A stretch of DNA of 64,000 nt from Bacillota bacterium (GTDB taxonomy: Bacteria; Bacillota; Sulfobacillia; JAJZIM01). The notes below the pieces were generated by a model, which worked only from the letters and a program-made list of their open reading frames with translations, was not told the origin of the DNA and ran no database searches. Positions 55,333 through 64,000 of the stretch are shown one piece after another. The position numbers were made by a program, and so were the translations under genes. Every line of letters starts with the position of its first letter. Position 1 is the stretch's first letter. The DNA is taken from positions 55,422 to 119,421 of the forward strand of contig JAJZIM010000001.1 in NCBI GenBank assembly GCA_021810565.1, given 5' to 3'.

Positions 55333-57075
55333 TCAGGCGCCCAGGATGATCTCCTCCAGGGGCCGGCCGGGGGGCACCATGGGGTACACGTTCTCCTCCG
55401 GGGTCACCCAGCAGTCCACCAAGGCCGGTCCCGGCGCCTGCAGGGCCCGGGCCAGGGTGGGGGCCAACTCCTCGGGCCGCTTGGCCCGCCAGGCCGGGAT
55501 GCCGTAGGCCTCGGCCAGCTTGACGAAGTCCGGCACGCTGGTGTTCTGGGGCGGGGTGGCGCTTTGGGCCTCGGCCCCCGCCGCCTGGGCCAGGGCCTGC
55601 ACCGCCTGCAGGTCCACCGAGGAGTAGCGGTGACGATAGAACATCTCCTGCCACTGGCGCACCATGCCCAGGTAGCCGTTGTTGATGACCACGATCTTCA
55701 CCGGCAGCCGCTCCTGCACCACCGTGGCCAACTCCTGCAGGGTCATCTGCAGGCTGCCGTCCCCGGCCACCTGCACCACCAGCTTGTCGGGCCGGCCCAC
55801 CTGGGCGCCCAGGGCGGCGGGCAGCCCGAAGCCCATGGTGCCGAGCCCCCCGGAGGTCACGAAGGTGCGCGGCTCCCGCACCGGGTAGTACTGGGCCGCC
55901 CACATCTGGTGCTGCCCCACGTCGGTGCAGATCACCGCCTCCCCCTTGGTCTGCCGAAAAAGCTCCTGGATCACCGCCTGGGGCATGATCTGGGCGCCGC
56001 TTTGCCGGTAGGTCAAGGGATACTCCCGCTGCCAGGCCGCCACGGTCGCTTGCCACGCGGCGGTGTCCGCCGGCTTGAATTTGGCCAACAGCCCGGGCAG
56101 CACCCGGCGGACGTCGCCCACGATGGGCACCGCCACCGGCACGTTCTTGCCGATCTCCGCCGGATCCACGTCCAGGTGGATGATCCGGGCCTGGCGGGCG
56201 AAACGCTCCACCATGCCCGTCACCCGGTCGTCGAAGCGCACCCCCACGGCGAAGATCACGTCCGCCTCGCTCACGGCTAGGTTGGCCGTCTTGGTGCCGT
56301 GCATGCCCAACATCCCGGTGCAAAGGGGGTGGTCGCCGGGAAAGGCCCCCAGGCCCGTGAGGGTCAGCCCCACCGGGATGCCCCCCCGCTCCGCCAGCTC
56401 CCGCAGCCCGGCGGCCGCCTCGGGGTTGTTCACCCCGCCCCCGGCATAGATGAAGGGGCGCTCGGCCTCGGACAGGAGCTTGGCCGCCCGCTGGATCTGC
56501 ATCGGGTGCCCCTCCAGGTTGGGTTTGTAGCCGGGCAGATGCACCGCGCGGGGAAAGCGCGGCTCCGTCGTCTGCTGCGTCACGTCCCGCGGCAGGTCGA
56601 TGAGCACCGGGCCGGGCCGGCCCGTGGCCGCGATGTGGAAGGCCTCCCGCACGATCCGAGCCAGGTCCGCCACGTCCCGCAGCAGGTAGTTGTGCTTGGT
56701 GACCGGCATGGTGATCCCCACCGTGTCCGCCTCCTGGAAGGCGTCCCCCCCGATGAGGGGGGATGCCACCTGACCGGTGATGACCACCAGGGGCACCGAG
56801 TCCATGTAGGCGTTGGCGATCCCGGTCACCGCGTTGGTGGCCCCGGGACCGGAGGTGACGATGCACACCCCCACCCGCCCGGTGACCCGGGCGTAGGCGT
56901 CGGCGGCATGGGCCGCCCCTTGCTCGTGGCGGCACAGGATGTGGCGGATGGGCGCGTCGTAGAGGGCGTCGTACAAGGGCAGCACCGCGCCGCCGGGGAT
57001 ACCGAAGAGCACCTCCACCCCTTCCCGGATCAGCCCCTCCACCAGGATCTGGGCTCCCGTTTTCTGATTGCTCAT
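55333..57075 (-). CDS. ilvB: Acetolactate synthase large subunit
   Basis: '[14 protein letters not shown]', '[38 protein letters not shown]', ThDP motif '[39 protein letters not shown]'. Confidence 0.97.
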   Translation of the reverse strand: MSNQKTGAQILVEGLIREGVEVLFGIPGGAVLPLYDALYDAPIRHILCRHEQGAAHAADAYARVTGRVGVCIVTSGPGATNAVTGIANAYMDSVPLVVITGQVASPLIGGDAFQEADTVGITMPVTKHNYLLRDVADLARIVREAFHIAATGRPGPVLIDLPRDVTQQTTEPRFPRAVHLPGYKPNLEGHPMQIQRAAKLLSEAERPFIYAGGGVNNPEAAAGLRELAERGGIPVGLTLTGLGAFPGDHPLCTGMLGMHGTKTANLAVSEADVIFAVGVRFDDRVTGMVERFARQARIIHLDVDPAEIGKNVPVAVPIVGDVRRVLPGLLAKFKPADTAAWQATVAAWQREYPLTYRQSGAQIMPQAVIQELFRQTKGEAVICTDVGQHQMWAAQYYPVREPRTFVTSGGLGTMGFGLPAALGAQVGRPDKLVVQVAGDGSLQMTLQELATVVQERLPVKIVVINNGYLGMVRQWQEMFYRHRYSSVDLQAVQALAQAAGAEAQSATPPQNTSVPDFVKLAEAYGIPAWRAKRPEELAPTLARALQAPGPALVDCWVTPEENVYPMVPPGRPLEEIILGA

Positions 57076-58730
57076 CGCAGCACCGCCCCCTGGCTGGCCG
57101 AGGTGACCGAACGGACGTAGCGGGCCAAGTATCCCGTCTTGATCCTAGGCTCCGGAGGCTGCCAGGCGGCCCGACGCCGGGCCAACTCGGCCTCTTCCAC
57201 CAACAGGTCCACCCGCCGCGCGGGGATGTCGATGCGGATCGGATCCCCCTCGGCCACCAAGGCGATGGGGCCACCCTGGGCCGCCTCGGGAGACACGTGG
57301 CCGATGCAGGCTCCCCGGGTGCCGCCCGAGAAACGCCCGTCGGTCAAGAGGGCCACCTCCCGGTCCAGCCCCATCCCGGCCAGCACCGAGGTGGGAGTGA
57401 GCATCTCCCGCATCCCCGGTCCGCCCCGGGGACCCTCGTAGCGGATCACCAGCACGTCCCCGGGCCGGACCTTCCCCTCCATCAGGGCCTGGGTCACCGC
57501 CTCCTCGGATTCGAACACGCGGGCCGGTCCCTGGTGCACCAACATGGCCTGGTCCACCGCCCCCTGCTTGACCACCGCCCCGTCGGGAGCCAGGGAGCCG
57601 CGCAGCACCGCGATGCCCCCCGTGGCGTTGTACGGGTTCTCCAAGGAACGAATGACCTCGCGTCGACGCACCTGAGCTCCCGCGATGACCTCCCGCAGGG
57701 AGCGGCCGGTCACCGTCAGGGCCGACAGGTCCAAGAGATCCCGGCGTGAAAGTTCCACCATGACCGCGCTGACCCCCCCCGCCTCGTCCAGGTCCTGCAG
57801 GTGCTGCGGGCTGGCCGGGCTCAGCTTCACCAGTTGGGGTGTTTTCAGGCTCGTCTCCTCCACCCAATCCAGGTCCATCCCGATTCCGGCGGCATGGGCC
57901 ACCGCCGTCAGATGCAGCACGGTGTTGGTGGAGCAGCCCAGGGCCATGTCCACCGTCAGCGCGTTCTTGATGCTGCGTTCGGTGACGATCTGCGACGGGC
58001 GCAGGTCCTTTTGCCAAAGCTCCATGACCGCCCGGCCCGCTTCCTTGGCCAGGCGGACCCGGGCGGCATGCACCGCGGGAACGGTGCCGTTGCCGGGCAG
58101 GCCCAAGCCCAAGGACTCCGTGAGGCAGTTCATGGAGTTGGCGGTGAACATGCCGGAGCAGGAGCCGCACCCGGCGCAGGCCACCTCCTCCAGGGCGGCC
58201 AATTCCGTCTCGGACATCTTGCCGGCCAGGGTCGTTCCCACCGCCTCGTAGACGGAGATCAGGTCCACGTCCCGTCCCTGGTAGCGTCCGGCCAGCATGG
58301 GACCACCGCTCACCACCACGCAGGGCAGGTCCAGGGCCACCGCCGCCATGAGCATTCCGGGCACGATCTTGTCGCAGTTAGGTATGAACACCAAGGCGTC
58401 CAGGGCGTGGGCACGCACCATCACCTCGACGGAATCGGCGATGAGCTCGCGGCTCGGCAAAGAATAGAACATGCCCTCGTGGTTCATGGCCAGGCCGTCG
58501 CACACCCCGATGACCGGGAACTCCAAAGGCGTGCCGCCGTGCATGCGCACCCCGGCCTTTACGGCGGCGGCGATCTGGTCCAGGTGCAGGTGGCCCGGGA
58601 TCAGCTCGTTCTGGGCGTTGACGATCCCGATCAAGGGCCGGGCCATCTCCTCGTCGGTGAGGCCCAGGGCCTTCAGCAGCGCCCGGTGGCCCGCCCGGAC
58701 CACACCCTTCTTCACAGCGTCGGAGCGCAT
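57072..58730 (-). CDS. ilvD: Dihydroxy-acid dehydratase
   Basis: '[27 protein letters not shown]', '[32 protein letters not shown]', '[21 protein letters not shown]'. Confidence 0.97.
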   Translation of the reverse strand: MRSDAVKKGVVRAGHRALLKALGLTDEEMARPLIGIVNAQNELIPGHLHLDQIAAAVKAGVRMHGGTPLEFPVIGVCDGLAMNHEGMFYSLPSRELIADSVEVMVRAHALDALVFIPNCDKIVPGMLMAAVALDLPCVVVSGGPMLAGRYQGRDVDLISVYEAVGTTLAGKMSETELAALEEVACAGCGSCSGMFTANSMNCLTESLGLGLPGNGTVPAVHAARVRLAKEAGRAVMELWQKDLRPSQIVTERSIKNALTVDMALGCSTNTVLHLTAVAHAAGIGMDLDWVEETSLKTPQLVKLSPASPQHLQDLDEAGGVSAVMVELSRRDLLDLSALTVTGRSLREVIAGAQVRRREVIRSLENPYNATGGIAVLRGSLAPDGAVVKQGAVDQAMLVHQGPARVFESEEAVTQALMEGKVRPGDVLVIRYEGPRGGPGMREMLTPTSVLAGMGLDREVALLTDGRFSGGTRGACIGHVSPEAAQGGPIALVAEGDPIRIDIPARRVDLLVEEAELARRRAAWQPPEPRIKTGYLARYVRSVTSASQGAVLR

Positions 58731-59644
58731 CAGCTTCCCCCCTTGAGTCCGGCCTGCAATGCCTCCTCCACGAAGATCTCCGTGCCCTCGTGGTTCACCA
58801 GTTCCCGATAGGCGTCGATGAGCTGGCGGGTCACCGTTCCCGGTTGGCCCTCGCCCACGCGCCGCCCGTCCACCTCCACCACCGGCACCACCTCCGCCGC
58901 CGTCCCCGTCAGGAAGCACTCCTGGGCGTTGTACACGTCATGGGCGGTGAAGGGCGCCTCCACTGCGGCGATCCCCCGCGCCTTGGCCAACTCCAGCACG
59001 GTGCGCCGGGTGATTCCTTCCAAGATGCCCAGCCAGGTGGGCGGGGTCACCAGATGGCCGCGGCGCACGATGAAGACGTTGTCCCCCGTGCCCTCCACCA
59101 CCAGCCCCTCGGCGTTCAGCAGCAGCACCTCCGGCTTGCCGGCCAGATTGGCCTCCAGCTTGGCCATGATGCTGTTGAGGTAATTCAGGGTCTTGATCTG
59201 GGGATTGAGGGCATCGGTGCGGCTGCGTCGGGTGGCCACGGTGATCACGGACATGCCCTCCCGGTAGACCTCCTCCGGGAAGATGCTGATGACGTCGGCG
59301 ATTACCACCACCGTGGCCCGTGGGCACTTGCGGGGGTCCAGCCCCAGGTCCCCCTTCCCCCGGGAGACCACCACCCGGATGTAGCCGTCGCGGATGGCGT
59401 TGCGGCGGCAGGCCTCCACCACCGCCTCGGCCAGATCCTCCTTGAGCACCGGTATCTCCAGCAGGATGGACTTGGCCGACTCGTACAGCCGGTCGATGTG
59501 CTGCGCCAACCGGAACACCCGACCGTTGTATGCGCGGATGCCCTCGAAAACCCCGTCCCCGTAGAGAAAACCGTGGTCGTACACCGAGACCCGGGCCTGC
59601 TCCTCGGGGACGAACTCGCCGTCAAGGTAGATCTCGAGGCTCAA
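58730..59644 (-). CDS. ilvE: Branched-chain amino acid aminotransferase
   Basis: '[19 protein letters not shown]', '[19 protein letters not shown]'; TTG start after GGAGGTG; TGATG overlap with ilvD. Confidence 0.95.
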   Translation of the reverse strand: MSLEIYLDGEFVPEEQARVSVYDHGFLYGDGVFEGIRAYNGRVFRLAQHIDRLYESAKSILLEIPVLKEDLAEAVVEACRRNAIRDGYIRVVVSRGKGDLGLDPRKCPRATVVVIADVISIFPEEVYREGMSVITVATRRSRTDALNPQIKTLNYLNSIMAKLEANLAGKPEVLLLNAEGLVVEGTGDNVFIVRRGHLVTPPTWLGILEGITRRTVLELAKARGIAAVEAPFTAHDVYNAQECFLTGTAAEVVPVVEVDGRRVGEGQPGTVTRQLIDAYRELVNHEGTEIFVEEALQAGLKGGS

Positions 59645-60144
59645 GGATCCTGCACCTCCTTCGCAAGCTTCTGCCGCGTGTAGGGGACCAGGCCCCCCGC
59701 GGCGATGATCCGCTGCATGAACTCCGGGAAAGGGGCGACCCGAAAGCTCGCCTCCCCCGCCCTGAGCACCCCGGCCCCCAGGTCCACGGCGATCCGGTCT
59801 CCCTGGGCCACCGCCCCCGCCGCCTCGGGACACTCCACGATGGGCAGGCCGATGTTGATGGCGTTGCGGTAGAAGATCCGCGCGAAGCTGGCCGCCACCA
59901 CGCAGGCCACCCCCGCCGCCTTGAGGCTGAGGGGCGCCTGCTCCCGGGAGCTGCCGCAGCCGAAGTTGCGCCCCGCCACCAGGATGTCCCCCGGTCGCAC
60001 CTTCCCCGGAAACTCCGGGTCGGCGTCCTCCATGCAGTGGGCCGCCAGCTCCGCCGGATCCGTGGTGTTGAGATAGCGCGCGGGGATGATCTGGTCCGTG
60101 TCCACGTTGTCCCCGAAGCGCCACACCCTGCCCTCCAGCAGCAT
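59641..60144 (-). CDS. leuD: 3-isopropylmalate dehydratase small subunit
   Basis: 'FGDNVDTDQIIPARYL', 'GRNFGCGSSREQAPLSLKAAGVACVVAASFARIFYRNAINIGLP'. Confidence 0.95.
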   Translation of the reverse strand: MLLEGRVWRFGDNVDTDQIIPARYLNTTDPAELAAHCMEDADPEFPGKVRPGDILVAGRNFGCGSSREQAPLSLKAAGVACVVAASFARIFYRNAINIGLPIVECPEAAGAVAQGDRIAVDLGAGVLRAGEASFRVAPFPEFMQRIIAAGGLVPYTRQKLAKEVQDP

Positions 60145-61406
60145 CACGCCACCTCCTCGGGGCTCGAGATGCGGCCTCTGACGGCGGTGGCCGCCGCCAC
60201 GGCCGGCCCCGCCAGGTAAACCTCGCTCTTGGGATGGCCCATGCGGCCCACGAAGTTGCGGTTGGTGGTGGCCAAGGCCCGCTCCCCCTCGGCCAGCACC
60301 CCCATGTGCCCGCCCAGGCACGGCCCGCAGGTGGGCGTGCTGACGATCCCGCCGGCATCCACGAACACTTTCAGCAGCCCCTCCTCCAGGGCCTGCCGGT
60401 AGATCGCCTGGGTGGCGGGGATGACGATGAGGCGCACCCAGGGATGCACCTTCTTCCCCGCCAGGATCTTCGCCGCCACGCGCAGGTCCTCCAAGCGACC
60501 GTTGGTGCACGAGCCGATGACCACCTGATCCACCGCCACGTCCCCCACCTGGGACACCCCCCGCGCGTTCTCCGGCAGGTGTGGCAACGCCACCTGCGGC
60601 TCCACCTGGCCCACGTCGATCTCCAGGGTCGCCTCGAAGGGGGCGTCGTGATCGCTGCGGACCACCTCGTAGGGCACGTCGGTGCGCGCATCCACCCAGG
60701 CCAGGGTGGCCTGGTCCGGCTCCATGAAAGCGTTCTTGGCCCCCGCCTCGATGCCCATGTTGGCCATGGTCAGCCGCCCCTCCACGGACACCTGCGCCAG
60801 GGCCTCCCCGGTGAGCTCCAGGGTCCGGTAGTTGGCTCCCTCCACCCCCAGCCGTCCGATGGTGTGGAGGATCAGGTCCTTGCCGCCCACCCAGGGGCGC
60901 AGCTTCCCGCGGTAGACCACGCGGATGGCGGCGGGCACCTTGAACCAGGCCTTGCCGGTGGCCATGGCCACCGCCAGGTCGGTGGATCCCACCCCGGTGG
61001 AGAAGGCGCCCAGGGCGCCGTAGGTGCAGGTGTGGGAGTCGGCCCCGATGATCAGCATCCCCGGCCGGGTAAGGCCGCGCTCCGGCAGCAGGGCGTGCTC
61101 GATGCCCCCGTCGCCTCCCTCGTAGTAGTGGGGGAGCTGGTGAGCCCGGGCGAAGTCCCGCTGCCGCTTGCTCTGCATGGCCGACTTGATGTCCTTGTTG
61201 GGCACGAAGTGGTCCGCCACCAGGACCACCCGCTCCGGGTCGAACACCCGGGTGGCCCCCAGCTTCTCGAACTCGATGATGGCCAGGGGAGCGGTGATGT
61301 CGTTGCCCAGCACCAGGTCCAGCCGGGCCTCGATGAGCTGCCCGGCCTCCACCCGCTCCAATCCGGCGTGCCGGGCCAGGATCTTCTGGGTCGCGGTCAT
61401 CGCCAT
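60144..61406 (-). CDS. leuC: 3-isopropylmalate dehydratase large subunit
   Basis: '[28 protein letters not shown]', '[18 protein letters not shown]', '[16 protein letters not shown]'. Confidence 0.95.
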   Translation of the reverse strand: MAMTATQKILARHAGLERVEAGQLIEARLDLVLGNDITAPLAIIEFEKLGATRVFDPERVVLVADHFVPNKDIKSAMQSKRQRDFARAHQLPHYYEGGDGGIEHALLPERGLTRPGMLIIGADSHTCTYGALGAFSTGVGSTDLAVAMATGKAWFKVPAAIRVVYRGKLRPWVGGKDLILHTIGRLGVEGANYRTLELTGEALAQVSVEGRLTMANMGIEAGAKNAFMEPDQATLAWVDARTDVPYEVVRSDHDAPFEATLEIDVGQVEPQVALPHLPENARGVSQVGDVAVDQVVIGSCTNGRLEDLRVAAKILAGKKVHPWVRLIVIPATQAIYRQALEEGLLKVFVDAGGIVSTPTCGPCLGGHMGVLAEGERALATTNRNFVGRMGHPKSEVYLAGPAVAAATAVRGRISSPEEVA

Positions 61407-61425
61407 GGGGACAAGCCTCGCTTTC

Positions 61426-62430
61426 TCATTCGGTCTCCGGTCGTTTCAACCAGGACATCATGGCCCGCAGCTTTTTGCCCACCCGCTCGACGGGATGCTC
61501 GGCCTCCCGCCGGGCCAAGGCGTTGAACACCGGACGGTGCGCCTGGTTCTCCAGGATCCACTCCTTGGCGAACTCGCCGTTTTGAATCCGCTCCAGCACC
61601 TGGCGCATCCGCTCCCGCGTGCCCTGGTCGATGATCTGCGGCCCCACGGTCATGTCGCCGTACTGGGCCGTGTCGGAGACCGAGTAGCGCATGTAGGCCA
61701 AGCCGCCCTCGTAGATCAGGTCCACGATGAGTTTCAGCTCGTGCAGACACTCGAAGTAGGCGCTCTCGGGCTGGTAGCCCGCTTCCACCAGGGTTTCGAA
61801 GCCCGCCTTGATCAGGGCGGACACCCCGCCGCACAGGACCACCTGCTCCCCGAACAGATCCGTCTCCGTCTCCTCCTGGAAGGTGGTCATGAGCACCCCC
61901 GCCCGGGTGCAGCCGATGCCCTTGGCGTACGCCAAGCCCAGGTCATGCGCCTGTCCCGTGGCGTCCTGCTGCACGGCCAAGAGGCCCGGGGTACCCGTCC
62001 CCTCCTGGTACAGGCGGCGCACCATGTGCCCTGGCGACTTGGGGGCCACCATGAACACGTCCACGTCCTGGGGCGGGACGATCTGGTGGTAGTGGATGTT
62101 GAAGCCGTGGGAGAAGCCCAGGGCCTTGCCCGCCGTCAGGTGCGGCGCGATCTGGTCCCGGTACACTTGGGCCTGCGCCTCGTCCGGCAGCAGGATCTGG
62201 ATCACCTGGGCGGCCTCGGCCGCCTCGGCCACCGGGGCCACCGCCAGGCCGGCCCGCTTAGCCTTGTCCCAGGAGGGCCGGCCCGGACGCAGCCCCACCA
62301 CCACGTCCACGCCGCTGTCGCGCAGGTTCTGGGCCTGGGCGTGCCCCTGGCTGCCGTAGCCCATCACCGCCACCCGCTTGCCCCGGAGGTGCTTCAGATC
62401 CGCGTCCGCATCGTAGAACATCTTGGCCAT
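61426..62430 (-). CDS. ilvC: Ketol-acid reductoisomerase
   Basis: '[29 protein letters not shown]', '[39 protein letters not shown]'. Confidence 0.97.
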   Translation of the reverse strand: MAKMFYDADADLKHLRGKRVAVMGYGSQGHAQAQNLRDSGVDVVVGLRPGRPSWDKAKRAGLAVAPVAEAAEAAQVIQILLPDEAQAQVYRDQIAPHLTAGKALGFSHGFNIHYHQIVPPQDVDVFMVAPKSPGHMVRRLYQEGTGTPGLLAVQQDATGQAHDLGLAYAKGIGCTRAGVLMTTFQEETETDLFGEQVVLCGGVSALIKAGFETLVEAGYQPESAYFECLHELKLIVDLIYEGGLAYMRYSVSDTAQYGDMTVGPQIIDQGTRERMRQVLERIQNGEFAKEWILENQAHRPVFNALARREAEHPVERVGKKLRAMMSWLKRPETE

Positions 62431-62939
62431 CAAACCGTCTCCCCTTTCGCTGATCTCACCACGCGGGCGCCCCGGGCCATGGCGATCCGACCCGTGCGCA
62501 CCACCTCCCGCACCCCGAACTCCCGCAAAAGCTGCAGCAGGGCCTCCACCTTCTCCTCGTCCCCGGTGATCTCCACCACCAGGCTGCGTTTGCCCACATC
62601 CACGATCTTGGCCCGGAAGATGTCCACGATCTGCAGGATCTGCGAGCGCACCTCCGGCTCCGCGTTCACCTTGATCAGCACCAGCTCCCGGGCCACGCAC
62701 TCCCCCGGGGCCAGGGTGCTCACCTTCAGCACGTTGATCAGCTTGTTCAGCTGCTTCTCCACCTGCTCCACCAGCCGCTCGTCCCCGTCCACGACGATGG
62801 TCATGCGGGAGACGGCGGGATCCTCGGTCACCCCCACGGCCAGGCTGTCGATGTTGAAGCCGCGCCGGGAGAACAGACCGGCCACCCGGGTCAGGACCCC
62901 GGGGGAATTCTCCACCAGCACCGCCAGGGTATGGCGCAA
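62430..62939 (-). CDS. ilvN: Acetolactate synthase small subunit
   Basis: ACT-domain start '[36 protein letters not shown]'; TTG start after AAAGGAGGG. Confidence 0.93.
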   Translation of the reverse strand: MRHTLAVLVENSPGVLTRVAGLFSRRGFNIDSLAVGVTEDPAVSRMTIVVDGDERLVEQVEKQLNKLINVLKVSTLAPGECVARELVLIKVNAEPEVRSQILQIVDIFRAKIVDVGKRSLVVEITGDEEKVEALLQLLREFGVREVVRTGRIAMARGARVVRSAKGETV

Positions 62940-62959
62940 GCCGCGTTCCCTCCTTTCCG

Positions 62960-63235
62960 CAAAAAAACCTAGCCCCCAGCCCCTTCGGTACACAGGGGCG
63001 GGAGGCCAGCTCCCGCGTTACCACCCCGGTTCGCCGCCGCCTCGCAGCGTCGGCCTCAGGGGGTGCCGCAGCACCCGCACAGGATAACGGCTGCCAGCCG
63101 GCGCCGCCTACTTGGCTTCGACGGCGCAGCTCCGGAACGACCTTCGGCCGGAGGGCGGGTACCGGTTCGCAGCTTTCGCCCGGCTCTCTGGGACCCGCCA
63201 GGTCCGCCTACTCTTTCCCTCAAGGCTTTTTAAGA
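62960..63235 (-). ncRNA. T-box leader plus terminator/antiterminator upstream of ilv/leu operon
   Basis: Minus strand 'AGAGAGCCGGGCGAAAGCTGCGAACCGG', 'AAGTAGGCGG', 'GCAGCCGTTATC', T-box-like 'GGGGTGGTAACGCGGGAGC..CTCCCGCCCCTGTG', GC stem then TTTTTTT. Confidence 0.88.
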
Positions 63236-63305
63236 TGTTGAGCCTTCTATATTCGCCGCCGCCGGGCGCGTTCCTGCCGGCCTCCGCGGAAAAAAAGACT
63301 TTTGT

Positions 63306-63546
63306 TCAAAGATAATCTTCCCGCAGCGGGGTGAAGCCGTCCACGTCCACCGTGTCGTCCTCCAGGGCCACGGCAGAGTGCTCGGCGTTCCCCGGCACCA
63401 CCAAGGAGTCCCCGGGGCGCAGCACCACCTCCCGACCCGCGATGTCGTAGCGCAAGGATCCTGAGACCAGATAGCTGGACTGCTCGTAGGGATGCCGGTG
63501 CGGTGGCACCCGGGCCCCCTGGCGGAAGCGAAAGCGCACCACCATC
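63306..63546 (-). pseudogene. Cupin-domain protein gene with 5' end replaced by IS200/IS605-like right end
   Basis: 'VVRFRFRQGARVPPHRHPYEQSSYLVSGSLRYDIAGREVVLRPGDSLVVPGNAEHSAVALEDDTVDVDGFTP'; homology to copy at 5.3 kb begins immediately upstream at 63547. Confidence 0.7.
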
Positions 63547-63839
63547 AGTGGTGTCAACAGTTGCCATGCCTCAGGCCGGCAAGGCCTGAAAGCGGGCCGA
63601 CAGTTGTTCGTGCCGCCCCTGCGCGGGGACCGTTTCCGGGCCGATCCTCCGGTGCGCCAGTTCGGATCGGCAACCCGCAGGGAGTCGCGTTGTGCCTCTG
63701 GGGGCATGCCCTTGCACCATTCACACAACGCCAACACCAGCCCCACCACATTGCGTGAGGACCTTGCGGCCCTCGGGCTTTGGGCTTCCGCCGGAAGTGT
63801 TCCGGCTCCGCCGATCGGTTCCGGGACCACCGAAACCCA
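63547..63839 (-). ncRNA. Putative omegaRNA/right-end region of IS200/IS605-like TnpB element
   Basis: Between TnpB-like stop and element end; shared with 5290-5435; CAGGCC-TTGCC-GGCCTG hairpin 20-30 nt from end. Confidence 0.5.
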
Positions 63840-63998
63840 TCAGGCCGGGAGGGCATCCGCCATTCTGTCGTTAGCCCTCGAAGCTGCGCCTCCGTTTCCG
63901 GCGCGTCTTGGTTCAGCCGCCGCCTTGACCTCCTGTTTCGTGGGATACCGGAAGGTACGATCCCACTTCTTTTTCAGGTTCAAGGCCGCCGCCACGTT
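63840..63998 (-). CDS. tnpB: C-terminus of TnpB/OrfB-like protein (continues off window)
   Basis: Minus-strand translation '...NVAAALNLKKKWDRTFRYPTKQEVKAAAEPRRAGNGGAASRANDRMADALPA*'; 'N(V)AAxNLKK' is the TnpB C-terminal motif. Confidence 0.55.
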   Translation of the reverse strand, partial: NVAAALNLKKKWDRTFRYPTKQEVKAAAEPRRAGNGGAASRANDRMADALPA

Positions 63999-64000
63999 CG

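Noticed and set aside
63306-63830. 174-aa ORF read as a single protein with a novel N-terminal domain
   Set aside because: N-terminal ~90 aa is translation of the IS right end (also 'translated' in the 5.3-kb copy); only the cupin part is genuine.

Overview
64 kb of a high-GC, probably Firmicutes-like spore-former chromosome (an alpha/beta SASP-like ORF and a T-box-led ilv/leu operon point this way). Layout: (1) 1-5 kb: PIN-domain fragment and a PHO-box-like-controlled ABC importer (solute-binding protein, fused permease, ATPase). (2) About 5-34 kb, almost all on the minus strand: a large island of paralogous secreted S-layer-homology (SLH)/TIG surface proteins. They alternate with DUF4870-like small membrane proteins, two other small membrane proteins, YbjQ-like proteins and lipoproteins. 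The cassette has been amplified at least three times and has decayed in places. (3) 34.7-41.8 kb: two large LuxR (LAL/MalT-like) regulators flanking an MFS transporter. (4) 42-45.6 kb: pstS, two uppP-like genes and two PHO-box-like arrays. (5) 45.6-55 kb: DRTGG protein, ADP-forming acyl-CoA synthetase, hemL, a secreted protein, ychF, a SASP-like ORF and an M20 peptidase. (6) 55.3-63.2 kb: T-box-ilvN-ilvC-leuC-leuD-ilvE-ilvD-ilvB with a terminator. (7) 63.3-64 kb: a cupin gene truncated by an IS200/IS605-like element whose TnpB C-terminus runs off the window. A solo inverted copy of that element's right end lies at about 5.29-5.44 kb. Strongest leads: the amplified SLH/TIG-DUF4870-YbjQ island, three 11-bp-periodic PHO-like arrays, and the TnpB/omegaRNA-like ends. 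All family calls come from reading translations by eye; no database search was run.
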